Shown: positions 1 to 8,518, counted from the stretch's first letter. The stretch: DNA of 64,000 nt from Thermohalobaculum sp038534135 (GCA_038534135.1 JBCAXJ010000018.1:1-64000), one strand, 5' to 3'. Program-made: numbers and translations. Notes: generated by a model not told the origin, from the letters alone.

Positions 1-80
1 GAGCCGTTCGAGATAATCTCGGGCTATCGCAGTCCGCAGACGAACGCGATGTTGCGCAGCCGCAGCCGCGGTGTCGCCAT
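1..80 (+). other. inverted (fold-back) segment of the DUF882 gene
   Basis: Frame 1 of the plus strand encodes the central DUF882 motif (SGYRSPQTNAMLRSRSRGVA) up to position 78, then turns into the reverse complement of the same gene's earlier part (VDIMA). The switch falls in GTCGCCAT (73-80), which could be read from either strand as a short shared sequence. This is the shape of a chimeric or hairpin-end join. Confidence 0.7.
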
Positions 81-365
81 GATGTCGACGGTCTTCGCGT
101 CGATCTGCATGACCAGGCCTTGCCGCCAATCCCGCATGATGTAATTGACCGCCTCGAGCGCTTCCGGGATGTACTGGCCTTCGACCCAGTAGACCGTCGA
201 TAGCTTCTCAGCGGTGCGATTGTTGATCAGCGAGATTGATCGGTATTGGCCCGATCCTTTCGCAAGTGCTGGCGCTGCCAGTGCCACTTGCGTTGCAGCG
301 GCGCCAGTGCCGACCAAAAATAGCCGACGGCTCACCAACTGCGTGGTTGATTCGTTTCTGCTCAC
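24..365 (-). pseudogene. DUF882 (YcbK-like) murein peptidase family protein, broken at the window edge
   Basis: The N-terminal half of a DUF882/peptidase M15-like exported protein reads on the minus strand. A twin-arginine-like leader (SRRLFLVG, then a hydrophobic stretch ending ALA) is followed by the family's typical block ending KTVDIMA. After about position 75 the reading no longer resembles the family and stops at 24. The missing middle of the protein (EPFEIISGYRSPQTNAMLRS and RSRGVA) is instead readable on the plus strand at 1-78, so the gene is folded back on itself. I prefer the GTG start at 365, with GAGG about 7 nt upstream, over the GTG at 407. An intact homologue would act on peptidoglycan in the periplasm, which fits the neighbouring L,D-transpeptidase. 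The break could be an assembly or amplification artefact or a real inversion. Confidence 0.7.
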
Positions 366-511
366 GAACTTGCCTCGTTCAGTGTGTGGCTTTTGCCACT
401 TGCCCACGTCCCATTCTGGTTAACCTTCTCTCATATTCCGTTTTTTCTGCCAAGTTGCAGAAAGACAACAGAGAGATCGGCAACGCGAGTCGCTTCTTAT
501 CACCCGAACAT

Positions 512-529
512 GGTTACCAGTTCGTAACC
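512..529. promoter_or_regulatory. inverted repeat GGTTAC-N6-GTAACC
   Basis: A perfect 6-bp inverted repeat sits in the 297-nt divergent gap between the DUF882 gene and the L,D-transpeptidase gene, about 135 nt upstream of the latter. It could bind a dimeric regulator, but no cognate factor can be named. The rest of the gap shows no other feature I can support. Confidence 0.3.
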
Positions 530-662
530 GCGGCGTTGGCGTTGTCACCTCATGAAATTTTGGTGAGACCCACGCGATTTTGATCGACGCGCCAATGATT
601 GTGTTAGAGTATCCACAGTACTCGGTGGGACTCGGTGCAATTTGGCAACAGTTGGTGACAGG

Positions 663-2363
663 ATGATCACGCAGGTTTTTTGCATGCGGCGGGCGGTCGC
701 AATGGGAGTCGCGCTTGCGTTGGCGGGTGGATCAGCCGCTTACGCAGAAGAGGAAACCGTCCCGACCCAGGCGCCGCAGACCAGTCAGGCGCCATCTGGC
801 ACCGCCCTGGTGGCCACACCGCTTTCAGCAGAAGCTCAGGCGATGAAATCGGCGTTGGAACGCAAGCTGGGCGGCAACTCGACCGCGCTCGGCGCTTATG
901 CGGCCAAGGGTTTCGAGCCGCTTTGGCTCGACGCGGACGGCAAGGCGAACGCGGCCGCAACGGACCTGGTCGAAACCTTGCAGCGCGCAGGCGATCATGG
1001 ACTGCCCGAACAGAAATATGGCGGAGCCGGTCTGGCGGCGCGTCTGGGTGCTGCCGGTGGAGCCGCGCTTGAAGCCGACCTCACCCACGCCTTTCTGACA
1101 TACGCACGAGACATCGGCGCAGGCATTCTGGAGCCGCGCTCCGTCGACCGCGAGTTGCACATCTACCCGGAGCCCGCCGACGAAGGCGATCTGATCGGGC
1201 GTGCACGCAATGCGACCGACATGGCGGCATACCTGATCAGCCTGGAGCCGCAGGACCCGGTGTATCGCAGGCTGGTGGAGCGTTTTGCGGCTTTCCGGTC
1301 ATCGTCGGCCAGCAACATGTGGGGCGAGGCGGTTGCCAAGGGACGCACGATGCGTCCGGGCGAGCGCAGCCAGCGGGTCGCTCAAGTGCGCGCCCGTCTG
1401 ACGGCCATGGGCGACCTGGATCCGAATGTCTACGATACCCCGACGGCGGCGGCAACAGCGGCTGATGGCACGCAGGTGGCGACGGCAGATATCCAGACGG
1501 ACGCGCCTGTTCTTGCATATGACCCGACACTGTTCGACAATCGCATGGTCGAGGCGCTGCAGAGTTTCCAGTCGCGTCACGGTCTGAACCTGGACGGTGT
1601 CATCGGTCCTGCCACGCTGCGCCAGATCAACGTCTCGCCCAGCACACGGGCCGAACAGATCGCGGTGAACCTGGAGCGGATGCGGTGGATGAACCGCGAT
1701 CTCGGCTCGAAGCATATCCTGGTGAATCTGGCGGGTTTCACAATGGATGTCATGAACAAGGGACGCTCGGAGTTTTCGCAGCGTGTCGTGATCGGCAAGG
1801 CGAAGAAGCACCGCACGCCCGAGTTCAGCGACGAAATGGACCACATGGTGGTGAACCCGAGTTGGTACGTGCCAACCTCGATCGCGCGGGAAGAGATCCT
1901 GCCCAAGTTGGAGCATGATCCCGACTATCTGGCAAAGCGCGGCATGCGCATGGTCAACGGTCGGATCATCCAGAGACCGGGACGGGGCAACGCGCTGGGG
2001 ACGGTCAAGTTCATGTTCCCGAACAAGTTCGCGATTTACCTGCACGACACACCGTCCAAGCGCCTGTTCAAGCGTGATGTGCGCGCCTATAGCCACGGCT
2101 GTGTCCGGGTCGAGAGACCGCATGAATTCGCGGCGTATCTGCTGACCGCGCAACAGGACGATCCTGCCGGCTATTTCCAGTCGCTCTTGCAGCGCGGACG
2201 CGAACGCCGGGTGAATCTGGACGATCCGCTGCCGGTGCATATCACCTACCGGTCGGCTTGGATCGACGAGAACGGTGTGGAGCAGTTCCGGGGTGACATC
2301 TACGGACGCGACCGCAAGATCGCCGATGCCCTTACGCGATCCGGGGTCACGATCTTCCGCTGA
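663..2363 (+). CDS. murein L,D-transpeptidase (YcbB/LdtD-like, YkuD fold)
   Basis: This exported enzyme would form 3-3 cross-links in peptidoglycan or exchange D-amino acids in the periplasm. After a signal peptide (RRAVAMGVALALAGGSAAYA) come an N-terminal scaffold region, a peptidoglycan-binding type 1 domain (about residues 290-330, QSFQSRHGLNLDGVIGPAT) and a C-terminal YkuD domain. The catalytic signature is SHGCVRVERP, with the nucleophile cysteine, preceded by the conserved YLHDTP. Length (about 566 residues) suits the YcbB class. I place the start at ATG 663; a TTG at 642 and an ATG at 684 are in frame, and 684 would still leave a complete signal peptide. A strong intrinsic terminator follows at 2407-2440, so the gene is probably transcribed alone. 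Confidence 0.93.
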   Translation: MITQVFCMRRAVAMGVALALAGGSAAYAEEETVPTQAPQTSQAPSGTALVATPLSAEAQAMKSALERKLGGNSTALGAYAAKGFEPLWLDADGKANAAATDLVETLQRAGDHGLPEQKYGGAGLAARLGAAGGAALEADLTHAFLTYARDIGAGILEPRSVDRELHIYPEPADEGDLIGRARNATDMAAYLISLEPQDPVYRRLVERFAAFRSSSASNMWGEAVAKGRTMRPGERSQRVAQVRARLTAMGDLDPNVYDTPTAAATAADGTQVATADIQTDAPVLAYDPTLFDNRMVEALQSFQSRHGLNLDGVIGPATLRQINVSPSTRAEQIAVNLERMRWMNRDLGSKHILVNLAGFTMDVMNKGRSEFSQRVVIGKAKKHRTPEFSDEMDHMVVNPSWYVPTSIAREEILPKLEHDPDYLAKRGMRMVNGRIIQRPGRGNALGTVKFMFPNKFAIYLHDTPSKRLFKRDVRAYSHGCVRVERPHEFAAYLLTAQQDDPAGYFQSLLQRGRERRVNLDDPLPVHITYRSAWIDENGVEQFRGDIYGRDRKIADALTRSGVTIFR

Positions 2364-2406
2364 AACGCCGCCAGTCTGAGGCGCCGTGATCGGCGCTTGC
2401 CTTTGA

Positions 2407-2440
2407 AGCCGCGCCGTCGTTAGAAGGGCGCGGCTTTTTC
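2407..2440 (+). terminator. intrinsic terminator after the L,D-transpeptidase gene
   Basis: AGCCGCGCC (2407-2415) pairs perfectly with GGCGCGGCT (2427-2435) and is followed by a run of T. Confidence 0.9.
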
Positions 2441-2460
2441 CTATCGGGCTGACAGACACC

Positions 2461-3534
2461 ATGACCTACACCCTTGCGGAGATTGCCGAGGCCACGGGAC
2501 TGTCGCTGGTGGGCGATGGATCGATCACCGTGAGCGCGCCGTCGGAGCCTGCTCTGGCCGGTCCCGACAGCCTTGCGTTGGCCATGGACGACCGCATGGC
2601 AAACGCTCTTTCGACATCAAAGGCCCGTGCCGCCGTCGTTTGGCAGGACGCGGACTGGGCGGTGATGGGGCTTCAGGCGGCCCTGCTCGCCCCCCGGCCA
2701 CGCGTGGCCCTTGCAGGGGTCACCGCGCATTTTCAGGCACGCGTCGACATGGAAGAAGGCGTGCACCCAACGGCTTGTGTGGCGGCTTCGGCCCAGCTTG
2801 GCCCGGATGTCTGGATCGGTCCGTTCGCGGTGATCGGCCAAGGTGCCAAGATCGGCGCCGGATCGCGGATCGCTTCGAACTGCACAATCGGACGCGATGC
2901 CGTCATCGGGGACCGTGCCCTGCTGCACCCGGGTGTGCGGATCGGTGCGCGGTGCGTCATCGGCACGGACTTCATCGCCCAGCCCAACGCCGTGATCGGC
3001 GCGGACGGGTTTTCGTTCGAGCCACCGGAACGCGGCTCGGTCGAAGCTGCAAAGGAAACAGGCCGGATCGACGGCGCGCGCGCCTCGGGCTTCCTGCGCA
3101 TTCACTCGCTTGCCGCCGTCGAAATTGGCGATGACGTCGAGGTCGGTGCGGCAACCACGATCGATCGCGGCACGATCACACCGACGCGGATCGGCGCAGG
3201 CACGAAAATCGACAACCAGGTGCAGATTGGCCACAACGTGACGGTCGGCCAGACCTGTCTTCTGTGCGCGCAGACCGGGATCGCGGGGTCCACGACGATT
3301 GGCGACCGTGTGGTCATGGGCGGAAAGGCGGGCGTCGCCGACCACGTCACCGTTGGGTCGGACGTGGTTTGCGCCGCCGGTACCATGGTCGCGGGCAACC
3401 TGCCGCCCAACCAGGTCTACCTTGGCATCCCGGCGCAGCCGCGCAATCAGGCTGCAAAACAGATCGTGGCGCTGAAACGACTGCCAAACGCGCTCGAACA
3501 ACTGTCCCAGATTCGCAAGAAACTCGGCCTGTAA
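2461..3534 (+). CDS. lpxD: UDP-3-O-acylglucosamine N-acyltransferase LpxD
   Basis: LpxD adds the second 3-hydroxyacyl chain to UDP-3-O-acyl-glucosamine in lipid A synthesis, using acyl-ACP, in the cytoplasm. The 357-residue protein has the short N-terminal uridine-binding domain followed by many hexapeptide repeats of a left-handed beta helix (IGPFAVIG, IGAGSRIA, IGRDAVIG and so on). The LpxD landmark GADGFSF lies near residue 180, followed by IDRGT, TRIGAGTKIDNQ and QIGHNV with the catalytic-type histidine. A C-terminal helix ends in QIRKKLGL. It is not in the usual lpxD-fabZ-lpxA cluster: the next two genes are a discrete acyl carrier protein and a ketoacyl synthase, so this may be a second, specialised copy. 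Confidence 0.92.
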   Translation: MTYTLAEIAEATGLSLVGDGSITVSAPSEPALAGPDSLALAMDDRMANALSTSKARAAVVWQDADWAVMGLQAALLAPRPRVALAGVTAHFQARVDMEEGVHPTACVAASAQLGPDVWIGPFAVIGQGAKIGAGSRIASNCTIGRDAVIGDRALLHPGVRIGARCVIGTDFIAQPNAVIGADGFSFEPPERGSVEAAKETGRIDGARASGFLRIHSLAAVEIGDDVEVGAATTIDRGTITPTRIGAGTKIDNQVQIGHNVTVGQTCLLCAQTGIAGSTTIGDRVVMGGKAGVADHVTVGSDVVCAAGTMVAGNLPPNQVYLGIPAQPRNQAAKQIVALKRLPNALEQLSQIRKKLGL

Positions 3535-3599
3535 GTGGGACTGTTCGTGATGCGATCTTATGATAGGAAGCGCCGGGCAGGACCGATCGGGGGATCACA

Positions 3600-3869
3600 A
3601 TGACAAAAAGTGTCGGAGACGAGATCATCCGCATCATCGCCGAACAGGCAATGGTCGATGAGCGAGAGATCAAGCCCGACACGTCGCTGGAGGATCTTGG
3701 CCTGGACTCGCTGGCTCAGGTTGAGGTCGTGTTCGGCATCGAGGAAAGCTTCGACATCTCGATCCCGTACAATGCGAACGACCCATCGGAATCCGAGTTC
3801 GAACTGTCCACCGTGAAGGCCGTGACAGACGCCGTGGCGAAGCTGATCGAAGAGAAGGATCCGGCGTGA
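3600..3869 (+). CDS. acyl carrier protein, specialised (non-housekeeping)
   Basis: This 89-residue protein carries the phosphopantetheine site DSL (Ser37, in LGLDSLAQVEVVF) and the acidic helix pattern of acyl carrier proteins. It differs from housekeeping AcpP by an insertion around YNANDPSESEFEL before helix III, a feature of dedicated carriers. It lies 65 nt after lpxD and overlaps the following ketoacyl synthase by four bases (GTGA), so the two are probably translationally coupled. Inferred role: carrying the unusual acyl chain that the synthase extends and that LpxD or another lipid A acyltransferase uses. It is not AcpXL by sequence, although the arrangement recalls the rhizobial very-long-chain lipid A genes. 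Confidence 0.88.
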   Translation: MTKSVGDEIIRIIAEQAMVDEREIKPDTSLEDLGLDSLAQVEVVFGIEESFDISIPYNANDPSESEFELSTVKAVTDAVAKLIEEKDPA

Positions 3870-5092
3870 CGGCTGCGCGCCGTGTCGTTGTCACCGGCAT
3901 GGGCGTCGTCTCGGCGCTGGGCACGGGGTATGCCGCGCACAGCGAAGGTCTGCGCGAAGGGCGCTGCGGGATAAAACCGATCACGCGCTTCGATCCCGAG
4001 CGCCTTATGGTGAAGATCGCCGGTGAGGCCGCTCAGTTCGAAGGCGAGGATCACTTCGACCGGTCGCAAATGGCGCTTCTCGACCGGGTCAGCCAGATGG
4101 CCCTGGTCGCCGCTGCCGAGGCGTTCGATCAATCCGGGCTGGAGGTTGACGAGGCGACGGCGCCGCGTGTGGCGACAATCCTCGGCTCGGCCATGGGCGG
4201 GCTGACAACCCAGGACCAGAACTACTACATCGTCTATCACGAGATGAAGAACCGGGTGCATCCGTTCATCGTGCCGCGCCTGATGAACAACGCGCCGGTC
4301 AGCCAGATATCGATGAAGCATGGCCTGATGGGCCCCGCTTATGTCGTCTCGACCGCCTGCTCGTCGGGCAATCATGCGATCGGCCAGGCGTTCCATCTTG
4401 TGCGATCGGGAGCCGTGGATGCCGCCGTCACCGGCGGTGCCGAAGCGATCCTGTGTTTCGGCGGAATGAAGGCCTGGGAGGGTCTTCGGGTGATGTCCAA
4501 GGAGGCGTGTCGCCCGTTCTCGAAGACCCGCAACGGAATGGTGCTGGGTGAAGGGTCTGCCGTGCTGATCCTGGAAGAGTTGGAACACGCGAAGGCGCGC
4601 GGCGCCGATATTCTGGGGGAGATCGCAGGCTTTGGAATGACGGCGGATGCGGGCGATATCGTCCAACCCTCGCAGGCTGGAGCCGCCCGGGCGGTGCGCG
4701 GCGCGCTGAACGATGGCGCGATGAACCCCGACGAGATCGGCTATATCAATGCGCACGGCACAGCGACTGCCATGAATGACAGGGTCGAGGCCGCGGTGAT
4801 CCACGAGGTTCTCGGCAACCACGCCGAGAAGATCCTGGTCTCGTCAACCAAGTCCATGCACGGTCATGCAATTGGTGCCGCCGGTGCGCTGGAAGCCGTC
4901 GCGACGGTGATGGCGCTGCGCGAGGGCATCGTTCCGCCAACGGTCAATCACGAAGAGGACGACCCGGACATCAGGCTTGATGTTGTCCCGAACACGGCCC
5001 GCGAGGCGGACCCGCGCGCTGCACTCTCGAACTCGTTCGCTTTTGGCGGACTGAACGCCGTGCTGGCAATGCGCCGCTGGGACGGCGCCTGA
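3866..5092 (+). CDS. beta-ketoacyl-ACP synthase (FabF-type)
   Basis: A 408-residue condensing enzyme with thiolase fold. The nucleophilic cysteine is in VSTACSSGNHAIG, and the two catalytic histidines are in NAHGTAT and in KSMHGHAIGAAGALEA, with the conserved lysine in the same block. The C-terminal SNSFAFGGLNA glycine-rich loop is present. The GTG start at 3866 overlaps the stop of the acyl carrier protein gene. Its pairing with a dedicated carrier and lpxD suggests elongation of a special acyl chain for the outer membrane rather than bulk fatty acid synthesis. A polyketide or housekeeping FabF role is less likely because fabG, fabD and fabZ are absent. Confidence 0.9.
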   Translation: MTAARRVVVTGMGVVSALGTGYAAHSEGLREGRCGIKPITRFDPERLMVKIAGEAAQFEGEDHFDRSQMALLDRVSQMALVAAAEAFDQSGLEVDEATAPRVATILGSAMGGLTTQDQNYYIVYHEMKNRVHPFIVPRLMNNAPVSQISMKHGLMGPAYVVSTACSSGNHAIGQAFHLVRSGAVDAAVTGGAEAILCFGGMKAWEGLRVMSKEACRPFSKTRNGMVLGEGSAVLILEELEHAKARGADILGEIAGFGMTADAGDIVQPSQAGAARAVRGALNDGAMNPDEIGYINAHGTATAMNDRVEAAVIHEVLGNHAEKILVSSTKSMHGHAIGAAGALEAVATVMALREGIVPPTVNHEEDDPDIRLDVVPNTAREADPRAALSNSFAFGGLNAVLAMRRWDGA

Positions 5093-5111
5093 CACGGGAT
5101 CGCGACACCGT

Positions 5112-5651
5112 TTAGCGGGATTGCTTCGCTGGAATAGGTTTCAGCGAGTTGTAAGCCTTGGTGAAGCCGCGCAGCGAGACCTGGGCCGTTTCCTTACGCT
5201 CGAACACGAACTCGACCGACATGGTGTTGCCGCGCTTGAGTTCAGCCACCGTCTCATCGGTCATCGGACCTGCGGCAAGGCAACCCTGCGGCAGGCAGCG
5301 TTCGAACGGCAGACGTTTCTGCGCACCGCTGTCGATCTGAACACGCAGGCTGTAGGGCAGCAAAACGCCGAGCGGCGACAACATCGAGATCAGCGCTGGC
5401 ACCTGCCCGCCTTCATTGGTTGCGACACCGGAGACGCGCTGGAGCCGCACGAGAAGCGCGCGTTGCGCGTCGTTTGCCTTGCCGTATTGCTCCATCCGGC
5501 AGATATCGGTGCCCTCGACGCAGATGATTTCCCAATCACCGTGGGTCGCTTGTTTGACTTCCTTGGGTTGCTGCTGGGCGAACGCGGCCAACGGGGCCAG
5601 CGTAGCGGCGAAGAAAGCGAGCGCGACAGAGCGTCGGAGAGATGCGATCAC
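5112..5651 (-). CDS. IalB family periplasmic protein
   Basis: This 179-residue protein begins with a clear signal peptide (RRSVALAFFAATLAPLAAFA) and matches the invasion-associated locus B family, with the typical GDWEIIC near residue 40, a conserved cysteine set (C44, C51, and the later CLPQGCLAAG) and KRGNTMSVEF near the C-terminus. IalB proteins were named in Bartonella, but they are widespread in free-living alphaproteobacteria, where their job is not settled. It is convergent with the ketoacyl synthase, ending 19 nt from it. Confidence 0.88.
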   Translation of the reverse strand: MIASLRRSVALAFFAATLAPLAAFAQQQPKEVKQATHGDWEIICVEGTDICRMEQYGKANDAQRALLVRLQRVSGVATNEGGQVPALISMLSPLGVLLPYSLRVQIDSGAQKRLPFERCLPQGCLAAGPMTDETVAELKRGNTMSVEFVFERKETAQVSLRGFTKAYNSLKPIPAKQSR

Positions 5652-5918
5652 GAGAGCGGTCCTGTATATGGGAACGGTATCAAGAGAGTACCATCGTTGC
5701 GCCCGGTGATGCCAACTGCTCCCATCAAAATCAAGTCAACTCGCGGGCGCAGCGTCCGGGCTGCCCAAAACGAAGCAGGGGCGCCGTTAAGCACCCCCGC
5801 GTGAAGCTTTGCTTCTTGATTGTCCCTGTCGAACTGGATCACCAATTCGTCACACAAGACTACCCGTCACGTGCGTCGCGTCAACGGAAAATTTCCCGGA
5901 GTCGGTCATCCGTGACAG

Positions 5919-5984
5919 AAAAAAAGGCCGCGTCCGAGACGCGGCCAGTTCGACAGGGAGGAGTGCGAAGGTCTCCCTTCGCAT
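5919..5984 (-). ncRNA. candidate small RNA with anti-Shine-Dalgarno linker and intrinsic terminator
   Basis: Minus-strand reading gives an 8-bp hairpin (TGCGAAGG at 5983-5976 with CCTTCGCA at 5971-5964, loop GAGA), a 17-nt unpaired linker starting CTCCTCCC (5963-5947), and then a 9-bp GC hairpin (5946-5926) with seven U (5925-5919). No minus-strand protein gene lies upstream that would need this terminator: the nearest minus gene on that side starts beyond 11 kb. CUCCUCCC can pair with ribosome binding sites, as in the CCUCCUCCC-type small RNAs known in Rhodobacter. The 5' end and promoter are not fixed by the sequence; I give the minimal structured part. Confidence 0.5.
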
Positions 5985-6064
5985 TTCCAAGATCGCATCC
6001 AATGGTTAACAATAAGTATCCAATGATTAATCCGGGGCAGTCCGGCAAAAACGAGGGCAATTCA

Positions 6065-7606
6065 ATGAGCGGTGCAAAGTCGATTTTTATCGGAGGTGGT
6101 GGCAACGATTACACGAGTCCACAGACACTACGATTGAAGTACGGAAACCGTCATGGGTTGATCGCGGGAGCGACGGGAACCGGCAAAACCGTGACGCTGC
6201 AGATCCTGGCCGAGGGATATTCCAAGGCCGGCGTCCCGGTGTTTCTGTCCGATGTCAAAGGCGATCTCTCGGGCCTGGCACAGGCGGGTTCGCCACAGCA
6301 CAAACTGCACGACAAGCTGATCGACCGCGCCGAGACGATTGGCCTAAGTGATTATGATTATGAAGGTTTTCCGGTCGTATTCTGGGATATGTTCGGCCAG
6401 CAGGGCCACCCGGTGCGAACCACCGTGATCGAAATGGGCCCCTTGCTGCTGTCGCGTCTGCTGCAATTGAACGACACGCAGGAAGGTGTTCTGAACATCG
6501 TCTTCAGGGTCGCTGCAGAGGAAGGTTTGGCACTGCTCGACCTGAAGGATCTGCGCGCAATGCTGATCAATATCGGCGAGCGGTCGAAAGAATTGTCGCT
6601 GGCTTATGGCAACATCTCGACGGCCTCGGTCGGCGCGATTCAACGCCGTCTTCTGGTGCTCGAGAATCAGGGCGCGGATCAGTTTTTTGGCGAACCCGCG
6701 CTGGAATTGTCCGACATGATCGCCACGACTCAGGGCGGTCAGGGGCGAATCAACATCCTCGCCGCCGACAAACTGATGCAATCCCCGCGGCTTTACGCGA
6801 CGTTTCTGCTGTGGCTGTTGTCCGAGCTTTTCGAGCAATTGCCCGAGGTCGGCGATCCGGACAAACCGAAGTTCGTCTTCTTCTTCGACGAGGCGCACTT
6901 GCTGTTCGATGACGCGCCGAAGGCGCTGGTCGACAAGGTCGAGCAGGTCGCCCGGCTGATCCGCTCCAAGGGGGTCGGCGTCTACTTCATCAGCCAGAAC
7001 CCGGCGGATATTCACGAGGACATTCTGGGGCAGTTGGGCAACCGGGTGCAGCATGCGTTGCGGGCCTTCACGCCGAAGGACCGCAAGGCGTTGAAGGCGG
7101 CAGCCGAGACGTTCCGCGAAAACCCGGAGTTCGATACTGCCAAGGCAATCCTGGAGGTCGGCGTCGGCGAAGCGCTGGTCTCGACGCTTGAGAAGAAAGG
7201 CGTGCCCTCGGTCGTTCAGCGCACGCTGGTCCGGCCGCCTTCGTCCCGGTTGGGACCGTGCGATGCCATGGCGCGCGCGCAGGCGATCGCGCAGTCTCCG
7301 GTGGCCGGGCTCTACGATACCGAAGCCGATCGCGAGAGCGCCTACGAGATCCTGGCCGCGCGCGCGGCGCGCAAGGTCGAGCAGGACGAAGAGGTCGACG
7401 CAGAAGAGCTGGGCAGTGCGCGCTCGTTCGGCGGCAAATACAGCCGCGGCAAGCGCTACAATCCGGCAAAGCCGTCAAAGCGGGTGCGGAAGTCGTCGGG
7501 GCGGCAGGGTATTTTCGAGGCGGCGGCAAAGTCTGCCATGCGCTCGGCCGGGTCGCAGCTTGGCCGGACCGTCGTCAGATCGCTGTTGAAGGGTCTGTTC
7601 CGTTGA
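6065..7606 (+). CDS. DUF853 family HerA-like P-loop ATPase
   Basis: A 513-residue ATPase of the HerA/FtsK superfamily (DUF853). Walker A is GATGTGKT near residue 38, followed by the family's LSDVKGDLSGLA block. Walker B is FFFDEAHLLF, and a QNPADI sensor-type motif follows (ISQNPADIHEDILGQLGNRV). The C-terminus is basic (KRVRKSSGR and further arginines). The start is ATG 6065, preceded by GAGGG at 6053-6057; the open frame runs 423 nt further upstream but that part is non-coding sequence. HerA-like ATPases act in DNA processing or export; for DUF853 the substrate is not known. It stands alone, divergent from ialB. Confidence 0.85.
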   Translation: MSGAKSIFIGGGGNDYTSPQTLRLKYGNRHGLIAGATGTGKTVTLQILAEGYSKAGVPVFLSDVKGDLSGLAQAGSPQHKLHDKLIDRAETIGLSDYDYEGFPVVFWDMFGQQGHPVRTTVIEMGPLLLSRLLQLNDTQEGVLNIVFRVAAEEGLALLDLKDLRAMLINIGERSKELSLAYGNISTASVGAIQRRLLVLENQGADQFFGEPALELSDMIATTQGGQGRINILAADKLMQSPRLYATFLLWLLSELFEQLPEVGDPDKPKFVFFFDEAHLLFDDAPKALVDKVEQVARLIRSKGVGVYFISQNPADIHEDILGQLGNRVQHALRAFTPKDRKALKAAAETFRENPEFDTAKAILEVGVGEALVSTLEKKGVPSVVQRTLVRPPSSRLGPCDAMARAQAIAQSPVAGLYDTEADRESAYEILAARAARKVEQDEEVDAEELGSARSFGGKYSRGKRYNPAKPSKRVRKSSGRQGIFEAAAKSAMRSAGSQLGRTVVRSLLKGLFR

Positions 7607-7645
7607 TCGCTGGCCGGTCGAGCTCGTCAGCCTGAGGCTGCCGGG

Positions 7646-7685
7646 CCTGATGGATAATCCTTTCCGGGAATCACACCTGATGGAT
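7646..7685. repeat. 10-bp direct repeats CCTGATGGAT, 30 bp apart
   Basis: CCTGATGGAT occurs at 7646-7655 and 7676-7685, both followed by AT-rich bases, in the 120-nt gap before the unknown gene at 7727. The 30-bp period is close to three helix turns, so a regulator could bind both on one face. Confidence 0.3.
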
Positions 7686-7726
7686 TAAACTGTGCCCATA
7701 TTCCCCAGAGATTTTCGGAGACAGGT

Positions 7727-8518
7727 ATGGCGAACCAACGCTTCAAGACATCCTATGGCGCAACAGAAGGGGTCCGCTCGGGCCAGCTTCGCGATGTGCT
7801 CTACACCCATGCAACCGAGCGGCTGCACTTCTTCTTCTGGTACGCATTCGCGATGAAGGCGCTGATCGACCGGTTGAACGCCGAACATGGCCAGAGCTTT
7901 ACGTATTTCGACGGCGTCGATCTGAACGCGACCGACCAGTACGGCGATGGCGACCGGTCCGACAAGGACGACGTCTACAATCACTTCAAGCTGAAGAAGA
8001 AGGACGTCGACATTCTGGACTGTTATGCGACGGACTTCGCGCGGATCGATGCGGCGCATTTCAACAATCTCGGGATTAGCCCGAAGAACCGCGAGACCTT
8101 AGCCGAACTTGCGACCGAGGCGACGGACCCGGTGGCATTCTCGCTCTATGAGCAGCTCAAGGCGTCTTGCCGGGGCACGCGGCCCCTGCCCGCCTCGGTC
8201 AATACGGGCGCCGACAAGATCGTCGACAACGTGCACAAGCGGACGATCCAGAAGATCTTGAACGACGGCGCCCCGGTCACGAAGGCGAACGTCGACACCT
8301 ACGTCGAAGATGCGAAGTCATCGCTGACACGATCGCTCTCGGCCAAGAAGGCCAAAGGGTTCAACGGCGTTGTCGCGGTGCGCGAACGATATATCGCCTT
8401 CTATGACAATTCGGCCGATGTGACCGAGGCGTTCCGTAAGGCGCAGAATACGGTCTATAACGAATGCCACGGTCTTGGCCTGATAGTCGCCGACTACGCG
8501 ACGACCGCCGTCGCCTGA
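7727..8518 (+). CDS. protein of unknown function (263 aa)
   Basis: I do not recognise a family. The product has no signal peptide or membrane segment and is rich in charged residues, with an aromatic N-terminal stretch (RLHFFFWYAFAMKALIDRL) and a lysine-rich patch (FKLKKKDVD). The start is well supported by GGAGACAGGT just upstream. Codon use looks like the neighbours, and the reading frame is clearly the coding one because the third positions are GC-rich. It is flanked by the DUF853 gene and mmsA, on the same strand but with gaps of 120 and 81 nt, so it may be its own unit. Confidence 0.7.
   Translation: MANQRFKTSYGATEGVRSGQLRDVLYTHATERLHFFFWYAFAMKALIDRLNAEHGQSFTYFDGVDLNATDQYGDGDRSDKDDVYNHFKLKKKDVDILDCYATDFARIDAAHFNNLGISPKNRETLAELATEATDPVAFSLYEQLKASCRGTRPLPASVNTGADKIVDNVHKRTIQKILNDGAPVTKANVDTYVEDAKSSLTRSLSAKKAKGFNGVVAVRERYIAFYDNSADVTEAFRKAQNTVYNECHGLGLIVADYATTAVA

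Noticed and set aside
1299..2462. 387-residue minus-strand ORF
   Set aside because: Shadow of the L,D-transpeptidase gene; His/Arg-rich composition typical of antisense GC-rich frames.
5642..6064. N-terminal extension of the DUF853 ATPase
   Set aside because: No ribosome site, non-family sequence, and it contains the minus-strand terminator; the ATG at 6065 has a good SD.
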